NCBI RefSeq assembly: GCF_019100495.1
Contig: NZ_JAHRVA010000003.1
Span: forward strand, 186,001-250,000
Length of the DNA: 64,000 nucleotides
Direction of reading: 5' to 3'
Source of the DNA: Falsochrobactrum tianjinense
GTDB lineage: Bacteria > Pseudomonadota > Alphaproteobacteria > Rhizobiales > Rhizobiaceae
Shown here: in pieces, positions 36,078 through 45,627 of the stretch
How the letters are laid out: each line of letters opens with the position of its first letter
Numbering within the stretch: position 1 is the first letter of the stretch
The notes under the pieces: model-generated
Database searches by the model: none
Told to the model about the DNA's origin: nothing
Seen by the model: only the letters and a program-made list of their open reading frames with translations
Translations under genes and position numbers: made by a program

Positions 36078-37597
36078 GCAATGAACTCCTGCGGGCTGCG
36101 GAACTTTTTCTTGCCACCAAACAGCGATTGGCCTGAGTGACCGGACGAGCAGCCATTGCCGTCGGTGAAGCCGCAACCGCCCTTGAGGTCATAAGCGTCC
36201 TCGACCAGTTCGCGATGGGTGGTGGGAATAACGAAACGATCCTCGTAATTAGCGATGGCCAGAAGCTGGTACATCTCGTCGATCTGTAGCGGGGTCAGGC
36301 CGACGCGCTTGGCCACGCCCAGATTGACGACGCCATCGACCGTCTTGGAACGCATATAGGAGCGCATCGCCAGCATCCGCTCCAGCGCCGAGACGATTGG
36401 CGCTTCGTCGCCTGCGGTGAGCATATTGGCAAGATAACGCACCGGAATGCGCAATGAGCGCACATCGGGCATATCGTCCTGCGCAGAAATCCGACCTGCT
36501 TCGGCCGCGTTCTGGATCGGCGACAGCGGAGGGACGTACCAGACCATGGGTAAGGTGCGATATTCGGGATGCAGCGGGAATGCGATCTTCCATTCCATCG
36601 CCATCTTCCAGATCGGGGAAGCCTGCGCGCCCCTGATCCAGTCTTCGGGAACGCCTTCGGCGCGCGCTGCGGCGATCACTTCCGGGTCGTTGGGGTCGAG
36701 AAAAACGCCGAGCTGGGCATCATAAAGATCCTTCTCGTTTTCCACGCTTGCCGCTTCAGCGATTCTGTCGGCGTCGTAAAGCATGACACCCAGATAGCGG
36801 ATGCGGCCCACGCAGGTCTCGGAGCACACTGTCGGCTGGCCGCTTTCCAGGCGCGGATAGCACAGCGTGCATTTCTCGGATTTGCCGGTCGACCAGTTGT
36901 AATAGATTTTCTTGTAGGGACAGCCCGAGACGCACATGCGCCAGCCCCGGCATTTTTCCTGATCAATCAGGACAACGCCATCATCCTCGCGTTTATAGAT
37001 CGCCCCCGAAGGACAAGAAGCCACACAGCTCGGGTTAAGGCAGTGCTCGCACAGCCGCGGCAGATACATCATGAAGGTGTTTTCGTATTCGCCGTAAATT
37101 TCCTTCTGGATGCCCTCGAAATTGTAGTCCTTGGAGCGCTTTTCGAACTCGCCGCCAAGGATTTCTTCCCAGTTCGGCCCCCATTCGATTTTTTCCATGC
37201 GCTCGCCCGAAATCTTCGAGCGCGGGCGTGCAGTTGGAAATGCCTTCATTTCCGGCGCGGACTTCAGATGATCATAGTCGAAATCGAAAGGCTCGTAGAA
37301 ATCATCGATCTCGGGCAGGTCGGGATTGGCGAAGATGTTCGCCAGGATACGCCATTTACCGCCCTGTCTGGGTTGCAGCGCACCGGTCTTCGTCCGGGTC
37401 CAGCCGCCGTTCCAGCGCTTCTGGTTTTCCCAGTCCTTGGGGTAGCCGATGCCTGGCTTGGTCTCGACATTGTTGAACCAGGCATATTCGACGCCTTCGC
37501 GGCTGGTCCATACATTTTTGCAGGTGACGGAGCATGTGTGGCACCCGATACATTTATCGAGGTTCAGCACCATTCCAATCTGGGCACGTACCTTCAT
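36074..37597 (-). CDS. narH: Respiratory nitrate reductase beta subunit NarH
   Basis: 507 residues from the ATG at 37597, overlapping the narG stop as ATGA. Four cysteine clusters for Fe-S centres are visible: CIGCHTCSVTCKNVW near residue 16, CEHCLNPSCVASCPSGA at about 180-200, CRGWRMCVSGCPYKK with a Trp in place of one Cys as in the [3Fe-4S] centre of NarH, and a later CTLCYPR. It conducts electrons from NarI hemes to NarG at the cytoplasmic face. Confidence 0.96.
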   Translation of the reverse strand: MKVRAQIGMVLNLDKCIGCHTCSVTCKNVWTSREGVEYAWFNNVETKPGIGYPKDWENQKRWNGGWTRTKTGALQPRQGGKWRILANIFANPDLPEIDDFYEPFDFDYDHLKSAPEMKAFPTARPRSKISGERMEKIEWGPNWEEILGGEFEKRSKDYNFEGIQKEIYGEYENTFMMYLPRLCEHCLNPSCVASCPSGAIYKREDDGVVLIDQEKCRGWRMCVSGCPYKKIYYNWSTGKSEKCTLCYPRLESGQPTVCSETCVGRIRYLGVMLYDADRIAEAASVENEKDLYDAQLGVFLDPNDPEVIAAARAEGVPEDWIRGAQASPIWKMAMEWKIAFPLHPEYRTLPMVWYVPPLSPIQNAAEAGRISAQDDMPDVRSLRIPVRYLANMLTAGDEAPIVSALERMLAMRSYMRSKTVDGVVNLGVAKRVGLTPLQIDEMYQLLAIANYEDRFVIPTTHRELVEDAYDLKGGCGFTDGNGCSSGHSGQSLFGGKKKFRSPQEFIA

Positions 37598-40500
37598 TCT
37601 GCTGCCTCCGTAGCCTGTGTTGCGGGCTGGTCCATCCAATCGATTTTCGACAATTTGCGCAGGATCACGAACTCGTCGCGGTTGGAACCGACGGTGCCGT
37701 AATAATTGAAGCCATAGGCAAGCTGGGCATAGCCACCGATCATATGAGTGGGCTTCAGCACGATACGGGTGACGGAGTTGTGGATGCCGCCGCGCTTGCC
37801 AGTCACCTGGCTACCGGGCGTGTTTATGATTTTCTCCTGCGCGTGATACATAAACATGGAACCTTCCTTCATGCGCTGGCTGACCACTGCGCGCGCGGTA
37901 ATGGCGCCATTGATGTTGAAGACCTCGACCCAGTCATTATCGACCAGCCCCGCCGTTTTGGCATCAGTCTCGGAAATCCACACCACCGGGCCGCCCCGGT
38001 TCAGAGTCAACATCAGCAGATTGTCGGTATAGGTGGAATGGATGCCCCATTTCTGGTGCGGCGTGAGAAAGTTCAGCACCACATGTGGCTCGTCCGCAGC
38101 CAGCGGCCGTCTGGCGTTCTCGCCTACCGTTTTCAGGTCTACTGGTGGGCGCCAGGTAACGAAGCCCTCGCCGAAGGCTCGCATCCATTCATGGTCCTGA
38201 TAGAGCTGTTGGCGGCCAGTGACCGTGCGCCAGGGGATCAGCTCATGTACATTGGTCCAGCCGGCATTGTAGCAGACTTCCTCGCTCTCGATGCCCGACC
38301 ATGTGGGCGATGAGATGATCTTGCGCGGCTGGGCGGCGATGTCGCGGAAGCGGATCTTTTCGTCCCGCTTGACTTCGGCCAGATGTCGGTGGCTTTTGCC
38401 TGTCGCCTTGCTGAGCGCGTCCCACGCCTTTACCGCTACCTCGCCATTGGTTTCGGGCGCCAGCATCAGGATCATCTCGGCGGCGTCGATAGCGGTATCG
38501 AGACGGGCCATGCCCTGTGTCGCACCCTCCTCAGTGACAGTGCCGTTCAGGGTCTTGAGATGGTGGACTTCCTCTTTTGTATCCCAAGCGATACCCTTGC
38601 CGCCATTGCCGGCCTTTTCCATCAGTGGCCCGACAGCGGTGAAGCGCTTATAGAGATTGGGATAGTCGCGCTCGACGGCGATATATGCCGGTGCTGTTTG
38701 GCCTGGAACCAACTCGCATTCGTCCCGTTTCCAGTCGCGCACCACGCCTTGCGCCAGTTCGCCGGGGCTGTCGTGCTGCAAGGGCAGTTGCACCAAGTCG
38801 CTTTCCACTCCGAGGATTTCCGGAGCCACTTCAGAAAACTTCTTCGCGATCGCCTTGAAGATTTCCCAGTCGGTTTTCGATTCATAGGCCGGGTCCACCG
38901 CAGCTTGCAGCGGATGGATGAAGGGATGCATGTCGGACGTGTTCATATCGTCCTTTTCATACCAACTGGCTGTAGGCAGCACGATGTCGGCATAGACAGC
39001 GGTGGTCGACATGCGGAAATCAATGGTAACGAGCAGGTCGAGTTTCCCTTCTGGCGCATTGTCGTGCCAGACAGCCTCGACCGGTTTCACGCCGCCCTCT
39101 GCGCCAAGATCCTTGCCTTGCACGCCATGATCGGTGCCGAGCAGGTGCTTGAGGAAATATTCATGTCCCTTGCCGGACGAGCCGAGCAGGTTGGAGCGCC
39201 ACACGAACAGATTGCGCGGCCAGTTTTCCGGTGCGTCCGGGTCTTCGCAGGACATTTGCAGCTCGCCTGATTTCAGGCGCTCAGCCACATAGCTTCCCGC
39301 ATCAACACCCGCGGCCCTGGCAGCGCGACCGACCTCCAGCGGATTGGTCTTCAATTGCGGAGCCGAAGGCAGCCAGCCCATACGTTCGGCGCGGATGTTG
39401 TAGTCGATCAGGCTGAGTTTGTGCCAGTCGCCGCTCGGTGCAGTCGGCGAGAGAATTTCGGCGGCGCTCACTGTCTCGTAGCGCCACTGGTCGGTATGAG
39501 CATAAAAGGCACTGGTGGAATTCATGTGGCGCGGCGGGCGCGCCCAGTCGAGCGCGAAGGCCAGCGGCGTCCAGCCGGTCTGCGGTCGCAGCTTTTCCTG
39601 CCCGACATAATGCGACCAGCCGCCGCCCGACTGGCCCACGCAACCGCACATCACCAGCATATTGATGACTGCACGATAGTTCATGTCCATATTGAACCAG
39701 TGGTTCATGCCTGCGCCGATAATAACCATGGAACGGCCATTGGTCTTCTCGGCGTTGGCGGCAAATTCGCGCGCGACCTGAACGATCTTATCTCGGCGCA
39801 CACCAGTGATGCGCTCTGCCCAGGCCGGGGTGAAGGGCACGTCGGCGTCATAATCAGAGGCTACATGTTCGCCGCCCAGGCCACGGTTGAGGCTATAATT
39901 GGCGCATAAGAGATCGAAGACCGTGGCGACGAGCACCTCTTTGCCATCGGCAAGCATCATCCGCTTCACCGGCACTTTGCGGGTCAGTACTTCGCCGCGG
40001 TCGTCCACTTCAAAGCCATTGGTGGCAGCGCCGCCAAAATAGGGGAAGTCAACCCCTGCCACTTCGTCATGGTCCCTATCCAGAATCAGGCTGAGTTTGA
40101 GTTTGACATCCTCCTTGCCAGCCTTCTGCTCCAGATTCCATTTGCCTTCCTCCCCCCAACGGAAGCCAATGGAGCCGTTGGGGGCGACGATTTTGCCAGA
40201 CAATTCGTCGATGCCGACCGTCTTCCAGTCAGGATTGTTCTTCTCGCCCAGCCCGCCTGTGAAATCGGAAGCGCGCAACTGCTTGCCGGGCACAAGCCTT
40301 TCGCCTTGGCGATCAAGGCGCACCAGCATCGGCATGTCGGAATATTTGCGGCAGTAATCCTCGAAATATGGAACCTGCCGGTCGAGGTGGAATTCGCGCA
40401 GAATGACATGGCCAAAGGCCATGCCTAGTGCCGCGTCCGTGCCTTGCTTGGCACTCAGCCAGATGTCGCCGAACTTGGCAGCCTCGGAATAGTCGGGACA

Positions 40501-41343
40501 AATGACGGCGCTCTTGGTGCCTTTATAGCGCACTTCGGTATAGAAATGGGCGTCGGGTGTACGTGTCTGTGGCACGTTGGAACCCCACAGCAGCAGATAG
40601 CCCGCATTGTACCAGTCGGCGGATTCGGGAACATCGGTCTGCTCGCCCCAGGTTTGTGGGCTGGCCGGCGGCAGATCGCAATACCAGTCATAGAAGGACA
40701 TACAGGTGCCGCCGAGTAGCGACAAATAGCGCGTACCCGCCGCATAGGAGACCATCGACATGGCCGGGATTGGTGAGAAGCCGAACACTCGGTCGGGGCC
40801 GTATTTGCGCGTCGTATAGGCATTGGCGGCGGCGACGATCTCGGTTGCCTCGTCCCAGCTCGCCCGCACGAAACCGCCCTTGCCACGGATACGCGTATAG
40901 CTTTCACGCGCCCCCGCATCACTCTGGATCGCCGTCCAGGCATCGATCGGGCTCATGGTCTTGCGCTTTTCGCGCCATAGGCGCATCAACCGGCCACGGA
41001 TCAGCGGCGTTTTTACCCGGTTGGCGCTGTAGAGATACCAGCTGTAGGAAGCACCACGCGCGCAGCCGCGCGGCTCGTGATTAGGCAGATCGGGTCGCGT
41101 GCGCGGATAGTCAGTCTGCTGCGTCTCCCAGGTGACGATCCCGGATTTGACATAGATCTTCCATGAGCAGGAGCCGGTACAGTTTACCCCGTGGGTGGAG
41201 CGCACGATCTTGTCGTGCTGCCAACGACGGCGATAGACATCTTCCCAGTCGCGGTTCTCGATCGTCGTCTGTCCGTGACCATCGGCGAAGGTGTCTTTGC
41301 GCAACGATGTCAGGAAGTTTAGTCGATCCAGCAATTGGCTCAT
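37594..41343 (-). CDS. narG: Respiratory nitrate reductase alpha subunit NarG
   Basis: 1249 residues, full length. Near the N-terminus H51, C55, C59 and a later Cys in EPRGCARG hold the FS0 [4Fe-4S] cluster with the His ligand typical of NarG. DWYCDLPPASP contains the Asp that coordinates molybdenum. The rest is molybdo-bis(MGD) binding. It reduces nitrate to nitrite in the cytoplasm. GAGGAG precedes the ATG. Ten bases separate it from the narK stop, so the whole narK-G-H-J-I-parvulin set is one transcription unit. Confidence 0.97.
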   Translation of the reverse strand: MSQLLDRLNFLTSLRKDTFADGHGQTTIENRDWEDVYRRRWQHDKIVRSTHGVNCTGSCSWKIYVKSGIVTWETQQTDYPRTRPDLPNHEPRGCARGASYSWYLYSANRVKTPLIRGRLMRLWREKRKTMSPIDAWTAIQSDAGARESYTRIRGKGGFVRASWDEATEIVAAANAYTTRKYGPDRVFGFSPIPAMSMVSYAAGTRYLSLLGGTCMSFYDWYCDLPPASPQTWGEQTDVPESADWYNAGYLLLWGSNVPQTRTPDAHFYTEVRYKGTKSAVICPDYSEAAKFGDIWLSAKQGTDAALGMAFGHVILREFHLDRQVPYFEDYCRKYSDMPMLVRLDRQGERLVPGKQLRASDFTGGLGEKNNPDWKTVGIDELSGKIVAPNGSIGFRWGEEGKWNLEQKAGKEDVKLKLSLILDRDHDEVAGVDFPYFGGAATNGFEVDDRGEVLTRKVPVKRMMLADGKEVLVATVFDLLCANYSLNRGLGGEHVASDYDADVPFTPAWAERITGVRRDKIVQVAREFAANAEKTNGRSMVIIGAGMNHWFNMDMNYRAVINMLVMCGCVGQSGGGWSHYVGQEKLRPQTGWTPLAFALDWARPPRHMNSTSAFYAHTDQWRYETVSAAEILSPTAPSGDWHKLSLIDYNIRAERMGWLPSAPQLKTNPLEVGRAARAAGVDAGSYVAERLKSGELQMSCEDPDAPENWPRNLFVWRSNLLGSSGKGHEYFLKHLLGTDHGVQGKDLGAEGGVKPVEAVWHDNAPEGKLDLLVTIDFRMSTTAVYADIVLPTASWYEKDDMNTSDMHPFIHPLQAAVDPAYESKTDWEIFKAIAKKFSEVAPEILGVESDLVQLPLQHDSPGELAQGVVRDWKRDECELVPGQTAPAYIAVERDYPNLYKRFTAVGPLMEKAGNGGKGIAWDTKEEVHHLKTLNGTVTEEGATQGMARLDTAIDAAEMILMLAPETNGEVAVKAWDALSKATGKSHRHLAEVKRDEKIRFRDIAAQPRKIISSPTWSGIESEEVCYNAGWTNVHELIPWRTVTGRQQLYQDHEWMRAFGEGFVTWRPPVDLKTVGENARRPLAADEPHVVLNFLTPHQKWGIHSTYTDNLLMLTLNRGGPVVWISETDAKTAGLVDNDWVEVFNINGAITARAVVSQRMKEGSMFMYHAQEKIINTPGSQVTGKRGGIHNSVTRIVLKPTHMIGGYAQLAYGFNYYGTVGSNRDEFVILRKLSKIDWMDQPATQATEAAE

Positions 41344-41353
41344 GACTGTCTCC

Positions 41354-44077
41354 TCAATTTATTCCGGCTGGAAGGGCGGTGGGCATAGCCCGACCGCGTT
41401 CAATGTCGTACAGCAGTCCGCCGCGACGCGTGTAGACGGCCCAGGTGACGCCCAGGCACAGGATGTAGAAGGCAAGGAAAGCCCACAGGGCTGCCAGCGG
41501 TGCTCCGGTCAGCCCGATGGAGGTGCCGTAGGCTTTCGGGATGAAAAAGCCACCATATCCGCCGATGGCGCTGGTGAAAGCGACGATGGCGGCAGCCTCA
41601 CGCTCGGACTGGCGGCGCTGTTCGTCCGCGTCCTGATCGGGATAGAGGCGCGCGATCTCCTTGCCCATGATGATCGGGATCATCTGGAAGGTGGAGGAAT
41701 TGCCGATTCCGGTGAAGAAAAACAGAGCCATGAAGCCGGCAAAGAAGACGGCGAAGGATGTGCTCTCCAGCCCCCAGATCACAACCAGAACAGAGGCGAT
41801 CATGCCGACGAACACCCAGAAGGTGACGCGCCCGCCGCCGACCCGGTCGGCCAGCCAGCCGCTGCCGGCGCGGCTGAGCGCTCCGATCAATGGCCCGAGA
41901 AAGACGAATTGCAGCGCGTTCACTTCCGGAAAGGCCAGGCCCGACAGCAGGGGAAAACCCGCCGAATAACCGATAAAGGAACCGAATGTGCCGACATAAA
42001 GCAGACACATCACCCAGTTTTGAGTGCGGGTGAATATTATCGCTTGTTCGCGGAAACTCGCGCGTGCGTCGGCCAGATCGTTCATCCCCAGCCAGGCGGC
42101 GGCTGTTGAGGCCAGAATGAAGGGTACCCAGATGAAGCCTGCATTCTGCATCCAGATGCGACCACCGTTCGACAACTCCTGCGGCGCGCCGCCAAAGGCG
42201 CCGAACACGCCGACGGTGATGACCAGCGGTACCAGGAACTGCATGATCGAGACGCCGAGATTGCCCAGGCCTGCATTCAGCCCCATGGCATTGCCCTTTT
42301 CGGCACGCGGGAAGAAGAAGCTGATATTGGCCATGGAGGAAGCAAAATTAGCTCCACCCAGGCCGCAGAGCAGTGCCAGGACCACGAAGATCAGATAGGG
42401 CGTTGAGGGGTCCTGCACGGCATATCCGATACCTATAGCAGGAACCAGCAACGAGGCGGTGGATAGCGTGGTCCACAGCCGTCCGCCGAAGATCGGCACC
42501 ATGAAGCTGTAGAAGATGCGTAATGTCGCCCCCGATAGCGCTGGCAGTGCCGCTAGCCAGAAAAGCCGGTCCTGCGTAAAGTCGAAGCCGATAGCTGGCA
42601 GTTGCGACACCACCACCGACCAGACCATCCACACCGCGAAGGCAAGCAGCAGCGCGGGGATCGATATCCACAGATTGCGCTTGGCAATGCGCCTGCCTTT
42701 GTCGTTCCAGAATTGCGAGTCTTCTGGTCGCCAGTCGTCGATCACATGCGGCATGACCGTGCGTTCGGGGTCATGGACTTCCGCGAGTTCGGGGAAGTTG
42801 GGCAGCCGGTCGAGAGCTGCGCCCTGTGCCTGCCTCTCCATGGCGCGGATCGACATATGCATCCAGCCCAGAGACACCAGTACGGTCAGGAACAGCAGCA
42901 CGAAGGCAGAGGTCCAGATGCCGGTCACGTCAAGCAATGCGCCGAAGACGATGGGCAGGGCAAAGCCGCCCAGCCCGCCGATCATGCCGACAAGACCGCC
43001 GACCGAGCCAACATGGTCAGGATAATAGACCGGGATATGCCGGAAGACCGCCGCCTTGCCGAGGCTCATGAAGAAGCCCAGTCCGAATAGTGTGACTACG
43101 AAGGGCCACAGTCCCATCTCGGTCGAGAAGGCGATCGGGCCATCCTTGCCCCGGATTACATAATCCGTTGGCGGATAAGACAGCATGAACAGGAATACCA
43201 GCGAGAAGCCGAAGGTCCAGTACATGACGGAGCGGGCACCGAAGCGGTCGGACAGTATTCCGCCATAGGCGCGGAAGATACTGGCCGAGAGACTGAATAC
43301 AGCCGCAGCGATACCAGCCGTGCGCACATCCACATCATAGACCTGCACCAGATAATAAGGCAGCCACAAAGCCAGCGCGACAAAGCCACCGAAGACAAAG
43401 AAATAATAGAGCGAGAAACGCCAGACTTGCAGCTTCTTCAATGGCGCAAATTGCTCGGCAAGGCTTGGCGCGGCAATGCCTTGGGTGCGCCTGGCAACAA
43501 GATCTGGGTCGTCCTTGGCCACCAGATAGAAGATGACGCCCATGGCGGCGATGACGCATGCCCAAAGCTCCGCTACCCCCTGCCAGCCCCAGGCGATCAA
43601 CGCGAAAGGAGCGAGGAAAGTTGTCAGCGCTGCGCCGATATTGCCCATGCCGAATACGCCCAGCGCAGTTCCCTGTCGCGCTTGCGGAAACCATTTAGAG
43701 ACATAGGCGACGCCGATGATGAAGGAACCGCCCGCCAACCCCACGCCCAGCGCGGCCAGCAGGAAAGTTGGGTAGCTGTGGGCCCAGGTCAGGGCATAGG
43801 TCGCTGCGCCGGTCAGGACCATCTGGGCCGAAAACACCAGCCGTCCGCCATAACGCTCGGTCCAAACGCCGAGGATCAGCCTGGTCAGAGAGCCGGTCAG
43901 TATCGGCGTGGCGATTAGAACGCCATATTCGAATTCGGAGAGCCCAAGCTCCTCCTTGATGGATAGCCCGATGATGGAAAAGAGCGTCCAGACGGCAAAG
44001 CACAAGGTAAATGCGATGGTGCTTAGCCAGAGGGCTTTTTGTTGGTCGTGGCGGCTTGGCGTCATGTGACCCATCAT
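41354..44077 (-). CDS. narK: Fused NarK1-NarK2 nitrate/nitrite transporter
   Basis: 907 residues, two complete 12-helix MFS domains in one chain, joined by a hydrophilic linker at about 430-475. Each half has the NNP-family nitrate signatures: GVGLAGGSFIIGVAYVSKWFP and GGLGGFALP in the first, GGANFASSMANISFFFPRAEKG and GGYGGFFIPK in the second. In Paracoccus the two halves are a nitrate/proton symporter and a nitrate/nitrite antiporter. The ATG at 44077 has GGGAG upstream. First gene of the nar operon. Confidence 0.95.
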   Translation of the reverse strand: MMGHMTPSRHDQQKALWLSTIAFTLCFAVWTLFSIIGLSIKEELGLSEFEYGVLIATPILTGSLTRLILGVWTERYGGRLVFSAQMVLTGAATYALTWAHSYPTFLLAALGVGLAGGSFIIGVAYVSKWFPQARQGTALGVFGMGNIGAALTTFLAPFALIAWGWQGVAELWACVIAAMGVIFYLVAKDDPDLVARRTQGIAAPSLAEQFAPLKKLQVWRFSLYYFFVFGGFVALALWLPYYLVQVYDVDVRTAGIAAAVFSLSASIFRAYGGILSDRFGARSVMYWTFGFSLVFLFMLSYPPTDYVIRGKDGPIAFSTEMGLWPFVVTLFGLGFFMSLGKAAVFRHIPVYYPDHVGSVGGLVGMIGGLGGFALPIVFGALLDVTGIWTSAFVLLFLTVLVSLGWMHMSIRAMERQAQGAALDRLPNFPELAEVHDPERTVMPHVIDDWRPEDSQFWNDKGRRIAKRNLWISIPALLLAFAVWMVWSVVVSQLPAIGFDFTQDRLFWLAALPALSGATLRIFYSFMVPIFGGRLWTTLSTASLLVPAIGIGYAVQDPSTPYLIFVVLALLCGLGGANFASSMANISFFFPRAEKGNAMGLNAGLGNLGVSIMQFLVPLVITVGVFGAFGGAPQELSNGGRIWMQNAGFIWVPFILASTAAAWLGMNDLADARASFREQAIIFTRTQNWVMCLLYVGTFGSFIGYSAGFPLLSGLAFPEVNALQFVFLGPLIGALSRAGSGWLADRVGGGRVTFWVFVGMIASVLVVIWGLESTSFAVFFAGFMALFFFTGIGNSSTFQMIPIIMGKEIARLYPDQDADEQRRQSEREAAAIVAFTSAIGGYGGFFIPKAYGTSIGLTGAPLAALWAFLAFYILCLGVTWAVYTRRGGLLYDIERGRAMPTALPAGIN

Positions 44078-44127
44078 GGCTTGGCTCCCGGTCGAGTTCC
44101 GGTGGCTGGCTGCGTCAATTCATGATC

Positions 44128-44174
44128 ATGCAAACATATGCGATGATTCATCGTTATGTAAACATGTGCTATGA
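44128..44174. repeat. 19-bp imperfect direct repeats in the narK promoter region
   Basis: Positions 44128-44146 and 44156-44174 agree at 16 of 19 bases (ATGYAAACATRTGCKATGA). Overlapping them is a palindrome CGATGA-T-TCATCG (44141-44153). They lie between the narK start (44077) and the FNR-type box, where nitrate- or NO-responsive regulators often bind. No regulator is assigned. Confidence 0.5.
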
Positions 44175-44183
44175 AGCCAGTCA

Positions 44184-44197
44184 TTGACTTAAATCAA
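44184..44197 (-). promoter_or_regulatory. FNR-type box upstream of narK
   Basis: TTGACTTAAATCAA (44184-44197; TTGATTTAAGTCAA on the narK strand) matches the FNR consensus TTGAT-N4-ATCAA at all but one position. It is about 107 bases before the narK ATG, leaving room for a leader of roughly 70 bases. This predicts oxygen-responsive control of the nar operon by an FnrN/FnrL-type activator. Confidence 0.7.
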
Positions 44198-44285
44198 TGG
44201 TGCCGAATCCGGTCCGGCAATTGGCTGGTTGCGCAGGTTAAAGCCTATCCGGCCGGTTGATAGAGCGCCCGATAGTGTCGGCCTT

Positions 44286-45299
44286 CTAACTGGCTGTTAG
44301 CGGCATAATGAGTTCCGTGGGTATCCGTTCTATTGGGCTTTTGGCCGTTTCGGGTTCGTCCAGAAGCGCATAGGCACGCTCCATCATTGCCTGCACATTC
44401 TGGCGTACCATCACGACCGGAAAATGCAGAAGCTCGATAAAAGGGTCCCAGTCGTAACAGCCGATCGAGCATTTACGAACTTCTTCCACGGGTAGAGTTT
44501 TGAGAAACCTGACAATACCTTCAAAGACAATTGTCGAATTCACAAACAGCACGTCAGGCAGTCCATTGCCCTTCTTGTAGATAGAACGGATGGTAGCTTC
44601 GGCGATTGCGGGATCATATCCATTCGCCTGAATAGTATCGGGTTGGATGGCGATTCCCGCCGATGCCAATGCCTCCACGAACCCGGCGATACGCGCAGAT
44701 GTATTATAATCAGTCTCGACACCGCCGATAAAATAATAACCCCGATTCTGGGTATGGGAGCGGTGGATTATTTCAGCGGTCATGCCCCGCGCGCCCTCAT
44801 AACTGTCACTGATTACTGAAATGCCATGTTTCCCCGGAAGATCGACATTGATATATTTAAGCTGCGCCGCTTCGCAAAGCTTGGCTACGCTGTCTGGATC
44901 CGTTGCCCCGGCAATAAACAAGGCATCTACATTGTGTGCAATCAGCGCCTCTACCGTATTACGCTCTTCTTCGGGCTCGCGCAAAGTGCTGACCACGGCG
45001 GGCACCAGATTGCGTGAGCGGGCGATGGTTTCAAATGAAGCGGCCAGAGAACTGAAATAGCGGTTATCGAGCATGGGCAAAATCATACCGACCAGTCCCG
45101 AACTGGATATTCTCAACCCTCGCGCTTGAAGATTGGTGGTATAGCCCAACTCATCGGCCAGCTTGCGCACTTTTTCGGCTGTCTTTTCGGTAATGCGCCG
45201 CCGTTTCCACGAGCCATTCAAGACCGACGCAACAGTTGAAGCCGACACTCCTGCAAGTGCCGATATATCGTAGATCGTCTTTTTTCGTGGGGTCTTCAT
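44286..45299 (-). CDS. LacI-family repressor of the ribitol operon
   Basis: 337 residues from the ATG at 45299; a GTG four codons upstream is an alternative. The LacI helix-turn-helix is at residues 5-30 (KKTIYDISALAGVSASTVASVLNG), followed by a periplasmic-binding-protein-like effector domain. It is divergent from the epimerase, and thus from the ribitol transport and catabolism genes. Two LacI-like operators at 45429 and 46516 sit in promoters of that gene set. Ribitol or D-ribulose is the inferred inducer. Confidence 0.88.
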   Translation of the reverse strand: MKTPRKKTIYDISALAGVSASTVASVLNGSWKRRRITEKTAEKVRKLADELGYTTNLQARGLRISSSGLVGMILPMLDNRYFSSLAASFETIARSRNLVPAVVSTLREPEEERNTVEALIAHNVDALFIAGATDPDSVAKLCEAAQLKYINVDLPGKHGISVISDSYEGARGMTAEIIHRSHTQNRGYYFIGGVETDYNTSARIAGFVEALASAGIAIQPDTIQANGYDPAIAEATIRSIYKKGNGLPDVLFVNSTIVFEGIVRFLKTLPVEEVRKCSIGCYDWDPFIELLHFPVVMVRQNVQAMMERAYALLDEPETAKSPIERIPTELIMPLTAS

Positions 45300-45627
45300 C
45301 AAGGAGGTCACCTGACTTGCGAATGCCGTGCTAACGAGACAGAGAGGCTGTAACGATCATCCAAATTCAATCTGTGTTTAGTTAGCGTCCTTTTTGCTTG
45401 ACGGCAACGCGACGTTGCGGGATGCTGACACCATCGATGGTGCAACCATCATCGTCGCGATAAGTTTCGAAGTCAATCCATTCGATATGGGCCGTCATTT
45501 TGCAAGCGGGGGATACTGAACCGGCAAATTTGCGGTCGCGCATCTGTCTGCTTTCGCACGGCTTGCTGGCGGCAGTAAGCAGGGCGCTGGAACTGTCTGA
45601 TTTGAATGAGCCTGAGAGGAGAAAACC
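45300..45627. other. Divergent control region between lacI and the epimerase gene
   Basis: 328 bases without a convincing gene. It holds the promoter and operator described at 45398-45442 and GCAACG/CGTTGC (45404-45409, 45413-45418). A minus-strand frame across 45382-45648 would read as up to 88 residues but has no ribosome-binding site and spans the promoter; I treat it as non-coding or at most a gene remnant. Confidence 0.5.
45398..45442 (+). promoter_or_regulatory. Promoter with LacI-type operator, site 1 (epimerase gene)
   Basis: -35 TTGACG (45398-45403), 17-base spacer, weak -10 GATGCT (45421-45426), then CACCATCGATGGTG (45429-45442), a perfect 14-bp palindrome with the central CG typical of LacI-family operators. 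The operator would cover the start site of transcription. A near copy occurs at the same distance from the -35 element at 46516. Confidence 0.6.

Noticed and set aside
38383-39270. 295-residue open frame antisense to narG
   Set aside because: Low stop density opposite a GC-rich gene explains it; composition is His/Arg-rich and no domain is visible.
42516-43090. Overlapping long frames antisense to narK
   Set aside because: Shadows of the double MFS gene; no ribosome-binding site or family features.
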